Below, piece after piece: positions 12,537 through 14,788 of a stretch of 14,788 nt of DNA. The notes beneath the pieces are model-generated. The model was given only the letters and a program-made list of their open reading frames with translations. It ran no database searches and was not told where the DNA came from. The stretch comes from Streptomyces speibonae (GTDB taxonomy: Bacteria > Actinomycetota > Actinomycetes > Streptomycetales > Streptomycetaceae): the NCBI GenBank assembly GCA_000715605.1, contig KL568528.1, forward strand, positions 169,900-184,687, given 5' to 3'. A program made the position numbers and the translations under genes. Each line of letters begins with the position of its first letter. Within the stretch, counting starts at the first letter, position 1.

Positions 12537-14378
12537 ATGATCACGACCCTTCTTGTGGCGAACCGCGGCGAGATCGCCTGCCGCGTGATGCGCACCTGCC
12601 GCGCGATGGGCATCCGGACCGTCGCCGTCCACTCGGACGCCGACGCCGGCGCCCTCCACACCCGCGAGGCCGACGCCGCCGTGCGCCTGCCGGGGACGGC
12701 GCCCGCCGACACCTACCTGCGCGGTGACCTCGTCGTGAAGGCCGCCCTCAGCGCCGGAGCCGACGCCGTGCACCCCGGCTACGGCTTCCTCTCCGAGAAC
12801 GCCGACTTCGCGCGGGCCGTGCGGGACGCCGGCCTGATCTGGATCGGGCCGCCCCCCGAGGCGATCGAGGCGATGGCGTCCAAGACGCGCGCCAAACAGC
12901 TCATGGGCATCGAACCCCTGGGCGACGTCACCGAGGCCGACCTGCCCGTCCTGGTGAAGGCGGCGGCGGGCGGCGGCGGACGCGGCATGCGCGTCGTACG
13001 GCGCCTCGCCGACCTGGACGGCGAACTGGCCGCCGCCCGCGCGGAGGCCGCGAGCGCCTTCGGCGACGGCGAGGTGTTCGTCGAACCGTACGTGGAAGGC
13101 GCCCGCCACGTGGAGGTGCAGGTCCTCGCCGACACCCACGACGCGCTGTGGGTGTTCGGCACCCGCGACTGCACCCTCCAGCGCCGCCACCAGAAGGTGA
13201 TCGAGGAGGCCCCGGCACCCCACCTCGACCGGGGGATGACCGACGAGCTGTACCTCCTCGCCGTCCGCGCCGCCCGCGCCGTCGGCTACGTCGGCGCGGG
13301 AACCGTCGAGTTCCTCGTCACGAACGACCGGGTCCACTTCCTGGAGATGAACACCCGCCTCCAGGTGGAACACCCCGTGACGGAGGCGGTGTCCGGCGTC
13401 GACCTGGTCGCCGAGCAGATCCGCGTCGCCGAGGGCCACGCGCTGGGCGACGGGCCGCCCGGCCTACGGGGACACGCCGTCGAGGCCCGCCTCTACGCCG
13501 AGGACCCCGCCCGGGACTGGGCACCGCAGACCGGCCGGCTGCACCGCCTCTCCGTCCCCGACTCGGTACGCCTGGACACCGGCTACACCGACGGCGACGA
13601 CATCGGCGTCCACTACGACCCCCTGCTCGCCAAGGTCGTCGCCCACGCACCCACCCGCGCGGAAGCCATCCGCAAGCTCGCCTCCGCCCTCGAGCGCGCG
13701 GTGATCCACGGCCCCCGCACCAACCGGGACCTCCTCGTGCGCTCCCTGCGCCACGAGGAGTTCACCGAGGGGCGCATGGACACCGGGTTCTACGACCGGC
13801 ACCTGCCCGCACTGACCGCCCCCGCCCCCGACCCGCACGCCCCGCTCGCCGCCGCCCTCGCCGACGCCCACGGCCGCTCCCGCTTCGGCGGCTGGCGCAA
13901 CCTGCCCTCGCAGCCGCAGATCAAGCGGTACCTCATGGACGGACAGGAGCACGAGGTCCGCTACCGGCACACCCGCGAGGGCCTGACCGCCGACGGCGTC
14001 CAGGTCGTGCACGCCGACGCCGGCCTGGTGATCCTCGACGTGGACGGCGTGCGGCGCCGCTACGAGGTCAGCCGGTACGGCGACCGGGTGTACGTGGGCA
14101 CCACCGCCCTCACCGCCCTGCCCCGTTTCCCCGACCCCACCGCCCAGCACGCCCCCGGCTCCCTCCTGGCCCCCATGCCGGGCACGGTCGTCCGCGTCGC
14201 GGAGGGCCTCACCGAGGGCAGCCGCGTGGAAGCCGGACAGCCCCTCCTCTGGCTGGAGGCGATGAAGATGCAACACAAGATCACCGCCCCGGCCACGGGA
14301 GTCCTGACCACCCTGAAAGCCACCGCGGGCCAGCAGGTGGAGCCCGGCATGTTGCTCGCGGTGGTGCGACCCGCCTGA
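12537..14378 (+). CDS. Acyl-CoA carboxylase biotin carboxylase/BCCP (alpha) subunit
   Basis: Carboxylates biotin with ATP and bicarbonate and carries it to the beta subunit (613 aa). The N-terminal biotin-carboxylase domain has LLVANRGEIACRVMRTCRAMGI and HPGYGFLSENADFA. The ATP-grasp region has Lys116 and Lys141 with the glycine loop at 145-151 (AGGGGRGMR), then RDCTLQRRHQKVIEEAPAP and FLEMNTRLQVEHPVTEAVSGVDLV. After the BC C-terminal domain comes a BT-like linker (RYLMDGQEHEVRYRHTREG) and a biotinyl domain with Lys577 in EAMKMQHK, 36 residues from the end. Lys116 to Lys141 is 25 residues, against 43 between the ATP-binding Lys116 and Lys159 of E. coli AccC, so the A/B-domain link is short. 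The ATG starts five bases after the beta-subunit stop, with GTGAGG as ribosome site. Confidence 0.95.
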   Translation: MITTLLVANRGEIACRVMRTCRAMGIRTVAVHSDADAGALHTREADAAVRLPGTAPADTYLRGDLVVKAALSAGADAVHPGYGFLSENADFARAVRDAGLIWIGPPPEAIEAMASKTRAKQLMGIEPLGDVTEADLPVLVKAAAGGGGRGMRVVRRLADLDGELAAARAEAASAFGDGEVFVEPYVEGARHVEVQVLADTHDALWVFGTRDCTLQRRHQKVIEEAPAPHLDRGMTDELYLLAVRAARAVGYVGAGTVEFLVTNDRVHFLEMNTRLQVEHPVTEAVSGVDLVAEQIRVAEGHALGDGPPGLRGHAVEARLYAEDPARDWAPQTGRLHRLSVPDSVRLDTGYTDGDDIGVHYDPLLAKVVAHAPTRAEAIRKLASALERAVIHGPRTNRDLLVRSLRHEEFTEGRMDTGFYDRHLPALTAPAPDPHAPLAAALADAHGRSRFGGWRNLPSQPQIKRYLMDGQEHEVRYRHTREGLTADGVQVVHADAGLVILDVDGVRRRYEVSRYGDRVYVGTTALTALPRFPDPTAQHAPGSLLAPMPGTVVRVAEGLTEGSRVEAGQPLLWLEAMKMQHKITAPATGVLTTLKATAGQQVEPGMLLAVVRPA

Positions 14379-14450
14379 GGGGCGCGGAGCTGCGCCCGAT
14401 GTGCGGCCACCGCCGCGTGGGCGCGACCAGCCACGGACAACCCGCAGTCG
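14379..14450. repeat. Streptomyces-type intergenic repeat-like sequence
   Basis: The stretch begins GGGGCGCGGAGCTGCGCCCG right after the stop codon and contains TGCGGCCACCGCCGCGTGGG and GCGCGACCAGCCACGGAC. It closely resembles a GC-rich element I remember recurring after genes in many Streptomyces genomes (GGGGCGCGG ... GCGCGACCAGCCACGACGG). Internal complementarity (GCGGCC with GGCGGT/GGGCGC segments) could form a hairpin and slow transcription within the operon. Recognition is from memory and needs a genome-wide count. Confidence 0.55.
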
Positions 14451-14460
14451 AAGGAGCCAC

Positions 14461-14788
14461 ATGACCCCCGTCATCGAATCCGAAGAGCACAAAGCTCTCC
14501 GCGCGGCGGTCGCCGCGTTCGCGAACAACCACCCCCGCGCCACCCACACCACCGACAACCGCGCCTTCTGGCAGGAAGCGGCCAAGCTCGGCTACATCGG
14601 CGTCAACCTGCCGGAGGCGTACGGCGGTGGCGGCGGCGGCATCACCGAACTCTCCCTCGTCCTCGAAGAGATGGGCGCCGCCGGCAACCCCCTGCTGATG
14701 ATGATCGTCTCCCCGGCGATCTGCGGCACCGTCATCTCCCGCTTCGGCACCGAGGCCCAGAAACGCCAGTGGCTGCCCGCCCTCGCCG
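14461..14788 (+). CDS. Acyl-CoA dehydrogenase (3' end missing)
   Basis: The N-terminal 109 residues of a flavin-dependent acyl-CoA dehydrogenase; the gene runs off the right edge. The helical N-domain (SEEHKALRAAVAAFANNH), FWQEAAKLGYIGVNLPEAYGGGGGGITELSLVLEEMG, then PAICGTVISRFGTEAQKRQWLPALA are the hallmarks of the ACAD N-terminal domain. The enzyme would make a 2,3-enoyl-CoA, the substrate type of the carboxylase encoded just upstream, so it plausibly supplies the pathway (compare citronellyl-CoA dehydrogenase AtuD or isovaleryl-CoA dehydrogenase). AAGGAG (14451-14456) sits four bases before the ATG. The 82-bp gap to the alpha-subunit gene holds a repeat-like sequence but no evident terminator. 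The catalytic Glu and substrate-specific loops lie outside the window. Confidence 0.93.
   Translation, partial: MTPVIESEEHKALRAAVAAFANNHPRATHTTDNRAFWQEAAKLGYIGVNLPEAYGGGGGGITELSLVLEEMGAAGNPLLMMIVSPAICGTVISRFGTEAQKRQWLPALA

Overview
The window has the base composition (very GC-rich, strong third-position G/C), the frequent GTG starts and the protein families of a Streptomyces or close relative. It carries thirteen complete protein-coding genes and two that are cut by the window edges. No rRNA, tRNA, CRISPR array, insertion sequence or integrase is visible.

Left part (1-3453): the 3' portion of a membrane-anchored M23 metallopeptidase, with a 15-bp tandem repeat in its cytoplasmic tail and a lytic-transglycosylase-like domain that seems to have lost its catalytic Glu. 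It runs tail-to-tail into a leftward set: a GntR/UTRA repressor and two coupled small proteins of unknown function (88 and 99 aa). A class I SAM methyltransferase diverges from the repressor. A 19-bp operator-like sequence occurs twice with one mismatch, once between the repressor and the methyltransferase and once between the repressor and the small proteins. This points to one autoregulated unit.

Middle part (3454-8308): a 686-aa fusion of an N-terminal coiled coil, an Mrr-type PD-(D/E)xK nuclease domain and a C-terminal TerD domain, preceded by a promoter and overlapping palindromes; an unannotated 58-aa two-helix membrane peptide; a leftward NUDIX hydrolase; a divergent RhtA-like EamA/DMT exporter with a palindrome on its putative promoter; and a GTGA-coupled pair made of a DUF6247-like protein and an 86-aa partner, arranged like a toxin-antitoxin module.

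Right part (8309-14788): a catabolic operon preceded by a TetR-type palindrome. Its order is a TIGR03084-like MDMPI/DinB-fold protein, an AtuA-family protein, a carboxyltransferase (beta) subunit, a biotin carboxylase/BCCP (alpha) subunit, and an acyl-CoA dehydrogenase that runs off the end. The first three genes are joined by 4-bp GTGA overlaps. The set resembles the Pseudomonas atu/liu pathways for acyclic terpenes and leucine: a dehydrogenase makes a 2,3-enoyl-CoA, and a biotin-dependent carboxylase carboxylates the branched 3-methyl-enoyl-CoA. The true substrate cannot be read from the sequence.

The observations most worth following are the nuclease-TerD fusion, the duplicated GntR operator tying a methyltransferase to two unknown small proteins, the apparently dead transglycosylase domain, and the actinobacterial variant of the Atu operon.
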